Below are positions 17,444-24,882 of a stretch of 64,000 nucleotides of DNA, piece after piece. Both the position numbers and the translations under genes were made by a program. Within the stretch, counting starts at the first letter, position 1; every line of letters starts with the position of its first letter. Below the pieces are notes generated by a model. It had not been told where the DNA came from, searched no databases, and saw only the letters and a list, made by a program, of their open reading frames with translations. The stretch comes from DAIMFL01 sp964372215 (GTDB lineage Bacteria > Pseudomonadota > Alphaproteobacteria > Dongiales > Dongiaceae), in the NCBI GenBank assembly GCA_964372215.1, contig CAYJQC010000023.1, positions 1-64,000 of the forward strand, read 5' to 3'.

Positions 17444-17761
17444 TCAGGCCACCGTCAGTGTCGGAATCTTCTTGAGCACTGCGGCCAGTTGCTGCTGGGC
17501 GTGCCATGTATCATGTGCCGCCTGCATGCGGACCCAGAGGTCCGGACCATTGCCGAACAGCTTGCCCAGCCGAACGGCGACCGACGGCGACACCGGCTTC
17601 CGCCCTTCGAGAATGTCGTAGAGATGCTGACGAGAGATGCCGAGCAGGGCGGCGATCTCGGTCTTGGGCCGCTTCACCGCCGGCAATACCTCCTCGCGTA
17701 GCAGGACTCCCGGGTGGGTCGGGCAACGATCGGGACTACGCTTGGCGGTGTATTCAGCCAT
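17444..17761 (-). CDS. higA: HigA-type antitoxin
   Basis: A 105-residue XRE-family antitoxin and autorepressor. The HTH spans approximately TEIAALLGISRQHLYDILEG followed by RKPVSPSVAVRLGKLFGNGP, the hallmark of HigA addiction-module antidotes. The N-terminal HPGVLLREEVLPA is also typical. It lies 17 bp downstream of higB in the toxin-first order characteristic of higBA. The start is the ATG at 17761; a longer open frame upstream overlaps higB. It should bind and neutralise HigB and repress the promoter at 18063-18091. Confidence 0.92.
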   Translation of the reverse strand: MAEYTAKRSPDRCPTHPGVLLREEVLPAVKRPKTEIAALLGISRQHLYDILEGRKPVSPSVAVRLGKLFGNGPDLWVRMQAAHDTWHAQQQLAAVLKKIPTLTVA

Positions 17762-17778
17762 GACTGATTCCTCGGCGG

Positions 17779-18057
17779 TCAGTGGTATTGCTCGAAGTCG
17801 ATGCGACAGACGTCGCCGGCCTCGAACTCGAACGTGATGCACCACGGACCGTTGACGTGGACGGTGTAGCGGACGGGCCTGAAGCCCTTGAGCGGATGAA
17901 AATCGAAACCCGGCACGTTCATGTCTTCCGGTTTCGTAGCCGCCTCCAAGGCATCCAGGCGAACGATGATCCGCTGGTGCAGCTTGGCGTCGATTTTCGC
18001 CGTCCGACCCTTGGACCAGAGTTCGTCAAGGCCCTTGTTCCTGAACGACTTGATCAC
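17779..18057 (-). CDS. higB: HigB-type ribosome-dependent mRNA interferase toxin
   Basis: A 92-residue RelE/HigB-superfamily toxin that would cleave mRNA on the ribosome. The family pattern is MIKSFRNKGLDELWSKGRT, then RIIVRLDALEAATKPEDMNV, PLKGFRPVRYTVHVNGPWC and the C-terminal ITFEFEAGDVCRIDFEQYH with a catalytic-type histidine at the end. The start codon is GTG at 18057, only 6 bp downstream of the predicted -10 box, so the mRNA may be leaderless. The cassette is complete and shows no frameshift. Confidence 0.92.
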   Translation of the reverse strand: MIKSFRNKGLDELWSKGRTAKIDAKLHQRIIVRLDALEAATKPEDMNVPGFDFHPLKGFRPVRYTVHVNGPWCITFEFEAGDVCRIDFEQYH

Positions 18058-18062
18058 GGTGG

Positions 18063-18104
18063 AATGTAAGCTGATTGATTACATGTGTCAACTGATAGAT
18101 GACA
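18063..18104 (-). promoter_or_regulatory. higBA promoter with overlapping palindromes
   Basis: On the minus strand the -35 is a perfect TTGACA (plus-strand 18086-18091), followed by a 17-bp spacer and the -10 TACATT (18063-18068). The start of transcription falls at or next to the GTG of higB. Two imperfect palindromes overlap it: ATGTAA-N9-TTACAT at 18064-18084 and TGTCA-N9-TGACA at 18086-18104, covering the -10/spacer and -35 respectively. These are good candidates for HigA operators. Confidence 0.75.
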
Positions 18105-18253
18105 TTCGTCGGCGCCCGCCCCTGCCAACCCGACTCGGCCAAGCCGACCCGGCTCCGCGCCGCCCGCGATGTGCCGCGGATCGACTCCCGAGGGTACCGA
18201 ACCCCTCCATGAAGGGAGAAGCATGAAGGGAGAAGAGCGTGAACCGAATCACA

Positions 18254-18282
18254 AAGCCCGCCTGGGGTGACCCGGCGGGCTT
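18254..18282 (-). terminator. Hairpin downstream of rpsU
   Basis: AAGCCCGCC pairs perfectly with GGCGGGCTT around an 11-nt loop. On the minus strand a short T-rich stretch (TTTGTGATT) follows, fitting a terminator for rpsU. The hairpin could act on both strands. A 14-bp tandem duplication (ATGAAGGGAGAAGC) lies beside it at 18209-18236. Confidence 0.6.
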
Positions 18283-18341
18283 CGTCTTGGCGGTCGCTGG
18301 CGCGGCCGGTAGCCGCGCCAAGGATATGCTGGGAGCGCGGC

Positions 18342-18545
18342 CTAGTAGCCCTCGCGGTCCATGCGCTTCCTGAGCAGCTTGCGGTGACGACGGATCGCCT
18401 CCGCCTTCTCGCGCGCCTTGCGCTCGGACGGCTTCTCGTAGTTCCGCCGCAGCTTCATTTCACGGAAAATGCCCTCGCGCTGCATCTTCTTCTTCAGCGC
18501 GCGGAGGGCTTGATCGACGTTGTTGTCGCGAACCAGTACTTGCAC
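18342..18545 (-). CDS. rpsU: 30S ribosomal protein S21
   Basis: A 67-residue, strongly basic protein: MQVLVRDNNVDQALRALKKK, the FREMKLRRNYEKPSERKARE block and a basic C terminus (RRHRKLLRKRMDREGY). It is a small-subunit protein involved in initiation. The start is a GTG at 18545 with GGAAGGAG about 12 bp upstream; the longer open frame to 18653 is not family-like. It is divergent from def and near COQ9, part of the alphaproteobacterial rpsU/COQ9 neighbourhood. Confidence 0.95.
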   Translation of the reverse strand: MQVLVRDNNVDQALRALKKKMQREGIFREMKLRRNYEKPSERKAREKAEAIRRHRKLLRKRMDREGY

Positions 18546-18732
18546 GGAAGTTCGGCGCTCCTTCCCGACCCAGGTGATTTCCGACAGGGCAAATTGACCC
18601 GCTGCGGCTTCGGCGTCGAAGCCGCCGGGTCGACAGGGCGCAAGGGGTACCACAACGGCCGGGCCTTGTGAAGCGCCGGTTTCGGGCCGGCTTGCCCTTT
18701 GCGAAACCCTTGAGAAGTCTCATATTACCGCA

Positions 18733-19311
18733 ATGGCCATCCTCAAGATCGCCCGCATGGGCCACCCCGTCCTGCGCCGCAAGGCGACCGCCGTCGCCGA
18801 CCCCACGGCACCCGAAATTCGCAATCTCGTCAATGACATGCTGGAAACCCTGGAGGATATCGGCGGACTCGGCCTGGCGGCGCCCCAGGTCCACGTCCCG
18901 CTCCGGGTGGTGATCTTCGAGGTGCCCGCCGGCCGCGCTGCGCGGGCCGGCGAGGCCGATGGCGGCGCGCCCGAGGGAACCCCCATGACGGTGCTGATCA
19001 ACCCGGTGATCGAGCCCCAGGGGCCGGAGACCGCCATGGGCTGGGAGGCCTGCCTGTCGGTCCCCGGCCTGACCGGCGCGGTGCCGCGCGCCACCCATAT
19101 CCGCTATTCCGGGTTCGGCCTCGACGGCGTGGCGATCGCGCGCGAGGCCAGCGGCTTCCACGCCCGGGTGGTGCAGCACGAGTGCGACCATCTCGACGGC
19201 ATCCTCTATCCCCAGCGCATGACCGACCTGTCGCTGCTGGCCTTCGCCGAGGAGTTGCGCCACGGCCTGCCCGCGAAGGCGCCGGAGCTCGACGAGATGG
19301 GCCCGGAGTAA
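18733..19311 (+). CDS. def: Peptide deformylase
   Basis: A 192-residue iron/zinc hydrolase that removes formyl groups from nascent proteins. Motif 1 is GLGLAAPQV (about residues 46-54), motif 2 is EACLSVPG with the metal-binding Cys, and motif 3 is QHECDHLDG with both His ligands and the catalytic Glu. Motif 2 normally reads EGCLS, so the Gly is replaced by Ala. An insertion of roughly 12 residues (AARAGEADGGAPEG) follows the first beta sheet. No Shine-Dalgarno precedes the ATG, and a CATATT element ends 6 bp before it, so the transcript may be leaderless. It is divergent from rpsU. Confidence 0.93.
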   Translation: MAILKIARMGHPVLRRKATAVADPTAPEIRNLVNDMLETLEDIGGLGLAAPQVHVPLRVVIFEVPAGRAARAGEADGGAPEGTPMTVLINPVIEPQGPETAMGWEACLSVPGLTGAVPRATHIRYSGFGLDGVAIAREASGFHARVVQHECDHLDGILYPQRMTDLSLLAFAEELRHGLPAKAPELDEMGPE

Positions 19312-19342
19312 CTGAACCGGGCACCGGCCTGACGGTGCGCCG

Positions 19343-19403
19343 CCCTCATCCTTCGACAGGCTCAGGATGAGGGCCCCATGGTGAGCCTGTCGAACCATGA
19401 GGC
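19343..19403. repeat. REP-like nested palindrome, copy 2
   Basis: CCCTCATCC (19343-19351) pairs with GGATGAGGG (19365-19373), enclosing TTCGACAGGCTCA. The exact inverse TGAGCCTGTCGAA follows at 19382-19394. The same 13-mer is present at 10779-10791. The element fills the def-COQ9 gap. Confidence 0.75.
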
Positions 19404-19418
19404 CCGAGGGATCTGCCC

Positions 19419-20171
19419 ATGACCACCCGACACCCCGACGACGCAGAAGCCGCGCGCGAGGCCTTGCGCGACCGGCTGCTCGATGCCGCGCTCACCCATG
19501 TGCCGTTCGACGGCTGGACCGCGGCGAGCCTGAACGCCGCGGCGCGCGACCTCGGGGTCGCCCACGCCCTCGCCGTCAACGCCTTTCCCGGCGCCGCCGC
19601 CGGGATGATCGAGTTCTGGAACCGGCGCAGCGACCACCGCATGCTGGCGGCGCTCGAGGCGCGCGACCTGTCGGCCCTGCGCTTCCGCGATCGCGTGGCG
19701 CTGGCGGTCCGGCTGCGGCTCGAGGCGGCGGGCAATCGCGAGGCGGTGCGGCGCGGCCTGTCCTTCGTCGGCCTGCCGCAGAACGCCGCGCTCGCCGCGC
19801 GCTGCCTGTACCGCACGGTCGACGCGATCTGGCACGGCCTGGGCGACCGCTCGACCGATTTCAGCTTCTACAGCAAGCGCGGCCTGCTGGCCGCGGTCTA
19901 CGGCACCACCGTGCTGTACTGGCTCGACGACCGTTCGCCGGGGACCGAAGCCACCTGGGCGTTCCTCGATCGCCGGATCGCCGACGTCATGAAGATCACC
20001 GAGCTGCGCCAGGGGGTCGAGAGGCGGCTGGAGCGGGTGGCGGAGCGCCTGCCGGATCCGTTCGGCATCCTGCGCGGCGGCCGGCTCGGCAAGGCCGCGC
20101 CGGGCACGACCGGGCGGCCCCGCCGGCGGACCGGGCGGGCGCCGCGCGGCGGCCCGGCCACCCCCGGCTGA
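19419..20171 (+). CDS. COQ9 family ubiquinone biosynthesis protein
   Basis: A 250-residue protein of the COQ9 family, described as rpsU-divergently transcribed in alphaproteobacteria. The N-terminal half looks like a TetR-type helical fold (ALRDRLLDAALTHVPFDGWT, SLNAAARDLGV). The C-terminal half carries the lipid-binding COQ9 signature (YRTVDAIWHGLGDRSTDFSF then YSKRGLLAAVYGTTVLYWLDD). COQ9 binds a quinone intermediate and presents it to hydroxylases. GAGGG lies 9 bp before the ATG. Here def and a REP-like element sit between it and rpsU. The C terminus is a basic low-complexity tail. Confidence 0.92.
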   Translation: MTTRHPDDAEAAREALRDRLLDAALTHVPFDGWTAASLNAAARDLGVAHALAVNAFPGAAAGMIEFWNRRSDHRMLAALEARDLSALRFRDRVALAVRLRLEAAGNREAVRRGLSFVGLPQNAALAARCLYRTVDAIWHGLGDRSTDFSFYSKRGLLAAVYGTTVLYWLDDRSPGTEATWAFLDRRIADVMKITELRQGVERRLERVAERLPDPFGILRGGRLGKAAPGTTGRPRRRTGRAPRGGPATPG

Positions 20172-20183
20172 TCCGGCGCGGCG

Positions 20184-21314
20184 CTACTTCCGCGGGCCGA
20201 GCCGGGTGACGTGGCCCATCTTGCGCCCGGGCCGAGCCTCGGCCTTGCCGTAGAGATGGAGCTTGGCGGCGGGCTCGCCCAGGATCTCGCGCCAGTGGCC
20301 GGCCTCGTCGCCGATCAGGTTCTTCATGACCGCGTCGGCGTGGCGCTCGATCGAGCCGAGCGGCAGCCCGCAGACCGCGCGCACGAACTGCTCGAACTGC
20401 GAGGTGACGCAGGCGTCGATGGTCCAGTGGCCCGAATTGTGCGGTCGCGGCGCCAGCTCGTTCACCAGCACCTCGCCGGCCTCGGTGACGAACATCTCGA
20501 CCGCGATCAGCCCGATCACGTTCATCGCCTCGGCGATGTGCCGGCCGATCGCCTCGGCCTTCATGGCGACGGCGGAGGAAACCCGCGCCGGCACGATGGT
20601 GGTGTCGAGGATGTGGTTGCGGTGCTGGTTCTCGACCGCGGGATAGGCGATCACGGCGCCGTCGATGCCGCGCGCCACGATCACCGAGAGCTCCTGGGCG
20701 AAGTCGACATAGGCCTCGATGATGCCGATATCGGCGCTCATGCTGGCCCAGGCCTCGTCGAGGTCGGTGTCGCTGTTGATCCGCACCTGGCCCTTGCCGT
20801 CATAGCCGAAGCGGGCCGATTTCAGCACGCAGGGCCGGCCGACCGCGCGGACCGCGCGCTCCAGCGCCTCGGGTCGCGCCACCTCCACGTAGCGGGTGGT
20901 GGTGACCCCGATCTCGTTCAGGAAGTCCTTCTCGCGCAGCCGGTCCTGGCAGAGATGCAGGACCCGCGGGTTGGGCCGGGTCGGCCGGTGCGCCGCCAGG
21001 AATTCCGCGGTCTTGCCCGGCACGTTCTCGAACTCGAAGGTGACGAGGTCGACGGCCTCGGCGAACGCCCTGAGCGCCACCTGGTCATCATAGGCGGCGA
21101 CGGTCGCTTGCGGCGTCACCTGCATCGCCGGGCTGTCGGGGTCCGGGCAGTAGATATGGCAGCGGAAACCCAGCCGGGCCGCCGCCATCGCGGTCATGCG
21201 GCCGAGCTGGCCGCCGCCGAGAATGCCGATGGTGGCGCCGGGGCCGAAGCTCTGGCCGCGATCGGCGGAGGCGGTGGCGCCGGCCTTGGCCGTCGATGTC
21301 CGGGGCGGCTTCAT
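20184..21314 (-). CDS. purK: 5-(carboxyamino)imidazole ribonucleotide synthase
   Basis: A 376-residue ATP-grasp enzyme that carboxylates aminoimidazole ribonucleotide with bicarbonate and ATP in purine synthesis. ATIGILGGGQLGRMTAMAAA at residues ~28-47 is the N-terminal Rossmann-like signature. ATP-grasp features follow: RPCVLKSARFGYDGKGQV, then EAYVDFAQELSVIVARG, and the metal-binding VNELAPRPHNSGHWTIDAC. An Ala/Lys-rich N-terminal extension of about 25 residues precedes the domain, so the true start may be a little downstream. It follows purE by 9 bp as one operon. Confidence 0.95.
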   Translation of the reverse strand: MKPPRTSTAKAGATASADRGQSFGPGATIGILGGGQLGRMTAMAAARLGFRCHIYCPDPDSPAMQVTPQATVAAYDDQVALRAFAEAVDLVTFEFENVPGKTAEFLAAHRPTRPNPRVLHLCQDRLREKDFLNEIGVTTTRYVEVARPEALERAVRAVGRPCVLKSARFGYDGKGQVRINSDTDLDEAWASMSADIGIIEAYVDFAQELSVIVARGIDGAVIAYPAVENQHRNHILDTTIVPARVSSAVAMKAEAIGRHIAEAMNVIGLIAVEMFVTEAGEVLVNELAPRPHNSGHWTIDACVTSQFEQFVRAVCGLPLGSIERHADAVMKNLIGDEAGHWREILGEPAAKLHLYGKAEARPGRKMGHVTRLGPRK

Positions 21315-21323
21315 GGTCGGGGC

Positions 21324-21818
21324 TCAGGCCTCGGTCGGCGCTTCGGCGACCGCGTCGGTCTGCGCGGCGCGGAAGTCGTCGAGCGCCCCGGCGATCTCGG
21401 CGTCGGCGAGCGCCAGCACGGCGGCGGCCAGCAGGGCGGCATTGATCGCCCCGGCCTTGCCGATGGCGACGGTGCCGACTGGCACGCCGGCGGGCATCTG
21501 GACGATCGACAGCAGGCTGTCGAGCCCCTTGAGCGCGTGGCTGTCCATCGGCACCCCGAACACCGGCAGCGCGGTCAGCGCCGCCACCATGCCCGGCAGA
21601 TGGGCGGCGCCGCCGGCGCCGGCGATGATCACCTTGAGGCCGCGGCCGCGGGCGGAATCGGCATAGGCGAACAGCCGCTTGGGGGTGCGATGAGCCGAGA
21701 CGATGCGGATCTCGTGGCCGACGCCGAGGCGCGCCAGGGTGTCGGCGGCGTGACGCATGGTTTCCCAGTCCGACTGGCTGCCCATCACGATGCCGACGGC
21801 GGGTGCGCCGCTGTTCAT
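21324..21818 (-). CDS. purE: N5-carboxyaminoimidazole ribonucleotide mutase
   Basis: A 164-residue class I PurE that converts N5-CAIR to CAIR. GIVMGSQSDWETMRHAADTL is the substrate-binding N terminus. VSAHRTPKRLFAYADSARGR and VIIAGAGGAAHLPGMVAALT are the conserved active-site loops including the catalytic His in SAHRTP. It is the first gene of purEK and is preceded by a good sigma-70 promoter. An ATG at 21818 preceded by GGGGGAGCTTCCAGCGGC is used. Confidence 0.96.
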   Translation of the reverse strand: MNSGAPAVGIVMGSQSDWETMRHAADTLARLGVGHEIRIVSAHRTPKRLFAYADSARGRGLKVIIAGAGGAAHLPGMVAALTALPVFGVPMDSHALKGLDSLLSIVQMPAGVPVGTVAIGKAGAINAALLAAAVLALADAEIAGALDDFRAAQTDAVAEAPTEA

Positions 21819-21854
21819 GCCGCTGGAAGCTCCCCCTGGTGTGAAAGGCCGGCA

Positions 21855-21882
21855 ATTATAGGGGCGGGGCCGGGCAAGGCAA
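21855..21882 (-). promoter_or_regulatory. purEK promoter
   Basis: On the minus strand a consensus TATAAT -10 (plus-strand 21855-21860) lies 16 bp from TTGCCT (21877-21882). The start of transcription is predicted near 21848, giving a leader of about 30 nt before purE. No purine riboswitch is visible in that leader. Confidence 0.6.
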
Positions 21883-22044
21883 GCCGACGCGGCCGGTCAC
21901 GTCTTGCCGCCCTCGCCTCGGGGCGGACCGGTTTGTGACCGCCATCGTCGTTAATTTGCCGTTTTACATTTGCAGGCTATTGGTCGGCCACGCATAGTGG
22001 TCCGGCCGGCGACCGCACACAGGGGTATGCAGATTTAGTCTGCG

Positions 22045-22782
22045 ATGAAAATACGCGACTCCCATCAGATCGGCGGCGTCGGCGGGATCACCCCCGCCGC
22101 CCCGCTTGGCAAGCGCGACGAGGCCGGCGGGTCGGCGCCGCGATCGGTCTCCGACGTCGCAACGGTGGCCGGGCTGAGCGATGCCGAGCTGTCGCCCAGC
22201 GTGCGGGCGGCGCTGGCGGCCCTGATGGCCGAGGTCGACCGGCTGCGCCGCGAGCTCGAGACGTCGCGCCGGCGCATCGAGCATCTCGAGCGCCTGGCGG
22301 ACGAGGACACCCTGCTGCCGATCGCCAACCGCCGGGCCTTCGTGCGCGAGCTGTCGCGCATGATGTCGTTCGCCGAGCGCTACGGCCTGACCGGCAGCGT
22401 GCTCTATTTCGACGTCAACAACCTGAAGCGGATCAACGACCAGCACGGCCACGCCGCGGGCGACGCGGCGCTCAAGAAGATCGCCGAGCTGCTGCTCGCC
22501 AACCTGCGCGAATCGGACGTGGTCGGGCGCCTGGGCGGCGACGAGTTCGGGGTCATCCTGCCGCAGGCCGACGACACCGTGGCGCGCGAGAAGGCCGCCG
22601 CGCTGTCCGGGATCATCGCCGCCGCGCCGTTCGAGTGGGAAGGCAAGCCGATCCCGCTATCCGTGGCCTGCGGGCTGCAGCCCCTGGCCGGCGCCGCCGG
22701 GGTCGACGACGCGCTGCACGCCGCCGACCGCGCCATGTACCGGCAAAAGCGGGGCGAGGCGGGCTCGGACGAGGTCGCCTGA
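22045..22782 (+). CDS. GGDEF domain protein, probable diguanylate cyclase
   Basis: A 245-residue soluble protein. Residues ~1-60 are variable and residues ~55-90 form a likely coiled coil (LMAEVDRLRRELETSRRRIE). A GGDEF domain follows from EDTLLPIANRRAFVRELSRM, with SVLYFDVNNLKRINDQHGHA (metal and GTP site) and GRLGGDEFGVILPQ, the intact signature. An I-site RxxD does not appear at the usual place before GGDEF (RESD is about 5 residues before RLGGDEF and could serve). It would make c-di-GMP. No sensory domain or membrane segment is visible. The ATG lacks a clear Shine-Dalgarno and follows a small hairpin (GCAGA/TCTGC). Confidence 0.88.
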   Translation: MKIRDSHQIGGVGGITPAAPLGKRDEAGGSAPRSVSDVATVAGLSDAELSPSVRAALAALMAEVDRLRRELETSRRRIEHLERLADEDTLLPIANRRAFVRELSRMMSFAERYGLTGSVLYFDVNNLKRINDQHGHAAGDAALKKIAELLLANLRESDVVGRLGGDEFGVILPQADDTVAREKAAALSGIIAAAPFEWEGKPIPLSVACGLQPLAGAAGVDDALHAADRAMYRQKRGEAGSDEVA

Positions 22783-22815
22783 ACCGGCGTCCCGGGCGCG
22801 CCGGAGCGCGACCGC

Positions 22816-23019
22816 TCAGGCGATGATGTCGGGCAGCAACTGGCTCTCGACCCGCGCGATCTGGTCCTTCAGCATCAATTTGCGCTTCTTGAGCCGCTGC
22901 ATCTGCAGCTGATCGAACGGCGCCCGCTCCGACAGGCGCCCGATCACGTCGTCGAGATCGCGGTGTTCCAGCCGAAGCTGCTCGAGCCGCTGGCGCAGCT
23001 CCTGCTGTTCGTCAACCAT
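22816..23019 (-). CDS. DUF465 (YdcH-like) small helical protein
   Basis: A 67-residue charged helical protein (MVDEQQELRQRLEQLRLEHR, then DLDDVIGRL, LQMQRLKKRKLMLKDQIARV). It matches the DUF465/YdcH pattern, with LKKRKL(M)LKD near the C terminus. The start is ATG at 23019, 4 residues inside the longest frame, after AGGGTGGA. The function is unknown; members are short coiled coils. A second member of the family lies at 25653. Confidence 0.85.
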   Translation of the reverse strand: MVDEQQELRQRLEQLRLEHRDLDDVIGRLSERAPFDQLQMQRLKKRKLMLKDQIARVESQLLPDIIA

Positions 23020-23217
23020 TCCACCCTGCAATCCCCGCGGCGTGTCGCCTCGCGACTATACCGCAGCGCCGTCCCGGCGTCACATGGACAGGCCCCCGGT
23101 CGCACTTGGATGGGTGGCGCGCCGGGGTTGATGCGGGCGGGCATTTCCCCGAGACTCCCGGCCGGCCCGGGCGCGGCGTTCCACGTTTCGGAGCTGGCTT
23201 GGCAGCGGGAGTTCTCG

Positions 23218-24303
23218 ATGACAGCGATGAGGCGTATCGGCATCCTGACCAGCGGCGGCGACTGCGCCGGCCTGAACGCCGTCATCCGGGCGGTCGCGCA
23301 CCGCGCCATCGACGGCTATGGCTGGCAGGTGGTGGGCATCCGCAACGGCACCGCCGGCCTGCTGGCCCGTCCCGCCGAGTACCAGGAGCTGACCCTCGAT
23401 GCCTTCGGCGGCAACATCCTGCGGCTCGGCGGCACCATCTTGGGGACCACCAACAAGGGCGATCCCTTCGCCTATCCCATGGCCGACGGCCGCGTCGTCG
23501 ACCGCTCCGACGAGGTGATCGAGGGGTTTCGCCAGCTCGGCCTCGACGCGCTGATCGGAATCGGCGGCGACGGCTCGTTCGCCATCCTGCGCCGCCTCGC
23601 GCAGCAGGGCGGCATCGATTTCGTCGGCATCCCCAAGACCATCGACAACGACCTCGACCTGACCGAGGTCTCGATCGGCCATCAGACGGCGGTCGCCACC
23701 GCGACCGAGGCGCTCGACCATCTGCAGCCGACCGCGGCCAGCCACAGCCGGGTCATGGTGCTCGAGGTGATGGGCCGCGACGCCGGGCATATCGCGCTGA
23801 CCGCCGGCATCGCCGGCGGCGCCGACATCATCCTGGTGCCGGAGATCGCCTACGGCCTGGCCAGTATCGCCGACAAGATCGACCGGCTGAAGCGCCAGGG
23901 CCGCAACTTCGCCCTGGTCGTGGTCGCCGAATCGGTGAAGACCGAGGACGGCCAGCAATTGGTCACGGTCCATGTCGGCGGCAAGCCGACCTATGGCGGC
24001 ATCGGGCACTACATCGGCGACCGCATCGCCCAACTGACCGGCGCCGAGACCCGGGTCACCGTGCTCGGCCATGTCCAGCGCGGCGGCACGCCGGGTGCGC
24101 GCGACCGGCTGCTCGCCTCGGCCTTCGGGGTCCACGCCGTCGACCTGATCGCCGCCGGCAAGTACGATCGCATGGTGGCGTGGCAGAACCGCGACGTGGT
24201 CGACGTGCCGCTCGCCGACGCCATCGCGCGACCGCAGGTGGTCGACCCGGCCGGGCCGCTGGTCAGGACCGCGCGCGGACTCGGCATCTGCCTGGGAGAC
24301 TAG
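23218..24303 (+). CDS. 6-phosphofructokinase, mixed-substrate type
   Basis: A 361-residue PFK that phosphorylates fructose 6-phosphate. RRIGILTSGGDCAGLNAVIR is the N-terminal phosphodonor loop. LIGIGGDGSFAI and VGIPKTIDNDLDLTE are the active site with the catalytic Asp in TIDND. EVMGRDAGHIAL binds substrate. In E. coli numbering the GGDG glycine (104) is ATP-type, whereas the Lys before TIDND (124) is typical of pyrophosphate enzymes. This mixed pair fits the mixed-substrate subfamily and leaves the donor open. The ATG at 23218 follows GGGAG; the longer frame overlaps the DUF465 gene. The next gene overlaps its stop codon. Confidence 0.92.
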   Translation: MTAMRRIGILTSGGDCAGLNAVIRAVAHRAIDGYGWQVVGIRNGTAGLLARPAEYQELTLDAFGGNILRLGGTILGTTNKGDPFAYPMADGRVVDRSDEVIEGFRQLGLDALIGIGGDGSFAILRRLAQQGGIDFVGIPKTIDNDLDLTEVSIGHQTAVATATEALDHLQPTAASHSRVMVLEVMGRDAGHIALTAGIAGGADIILVPEIAYGLASIADKIDRLKRQGRNFALVVVAESVKTEDGQQLVTVHVGGKPTYGGIGHYIGDRIAQLTGAETRVTVLGHVQRGGTPGARDRLLASAFGVHAVDLIAAGKYDRMVAWQNRDVVDVPLADAIARPQVVDPAGPLVRTARGLGICLGD

Positions 24304-24866
24304 TGTTGAACGAACCGAATATGGCCGCGGACGCGGCGGGCGAAGGCGAATTCTGGACGTTCACGCTGGCGGTCTACGAGCGGCCCGGCGTGGCGCCGGC
24401 CTGCCTGGGGCTGCAGGACCGCCACGGCCTCGACGTGAACCTGCTGCTGTTCTGCGGCTGGGCGGCGGCACGCGGGCTGGCGCTCGACCCGCACACGCTG
24501 CGGGCCGCCGAGGAGGCGGTCGCGAGCTGGCGCAACCAGGTGGTGAAGCCGCTGCGCGGCCTGCGCCGGCGCCTGAAGCGCGATCTGCCCGGGTTTCCCG
24601 CCGACGCGGTCGCGGCGCTCCGGCGACGGATCCTCGAGGTCGAGTTGGAGGCCGAGAAGCTGGAGCAGGGCCGGCTTGAGCGCCTGTTGCCGGCGACGCC
24701 GTCCGACGAGGCCGGGCCGGTGCTCGCGGTCCGGGGACTGCGGCTGTATTTCCGGCTGCAGGGCGTCGATCCCGACGATGTCGACGACCGCGACTGCCTG
24801 GCGCTGATGACCGGCGTGTTTCCCGACATCGACCCGCAATCTCTCGGCGCGGCGCTCGCCAACTGA
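24303..24866 (+). CDS. TIGR02444 family protein
   Basis: A 187-residue protein resembling the conserved hypothetical TIGR02444 family (FWTFTLAVYERPGVAPACLG, LQDRHGLDVNLLLFCGWAAA, ASWRNQVVKPLRGLRRRLK). It appears soluble and mostly helical. No catalytic residues can be assigned. I take the GTG at 24303, which shares a base with the phosphofructokinase stop codon and has GGGAG upstream; TTG 24306 and ATG 24321 are alternatives. The overlap implies translational coupling with pfk. Confidence 0.8.
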   Translation: MLNEPNMAADAAGEGEFWTFTLAVYERPGVAPACLGLQDRHGLDVNLLLFCGWAAARGLALDPHTLRAAEEAVASWRNQVVKPLRGLRRRLKRDLPGFPADAVAALRRRILEVELEAEKLEQGRLERLLPATPSDEAGPVLAVRGLRLYFRLQGVDPDDVDDRDCLALMTGVFPDIDPQSLGAALAN

Positions 24867-24882
24867 CCGTGCCGCCGAGGCG

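Noticed and set aside
17417..17845. Plus-strand frames over higA and a longer higA N terminus
   Set aside because: They are antisense shadows, and the longer N terminus overlaps higB with no ribosome-binding site.
18088..18321. Minus-strand frame of 77 codons between rpsU and higB
   Set aside because: It overlaps the rpsU terminator and a tandem duplication and has no similarity or translation signals.
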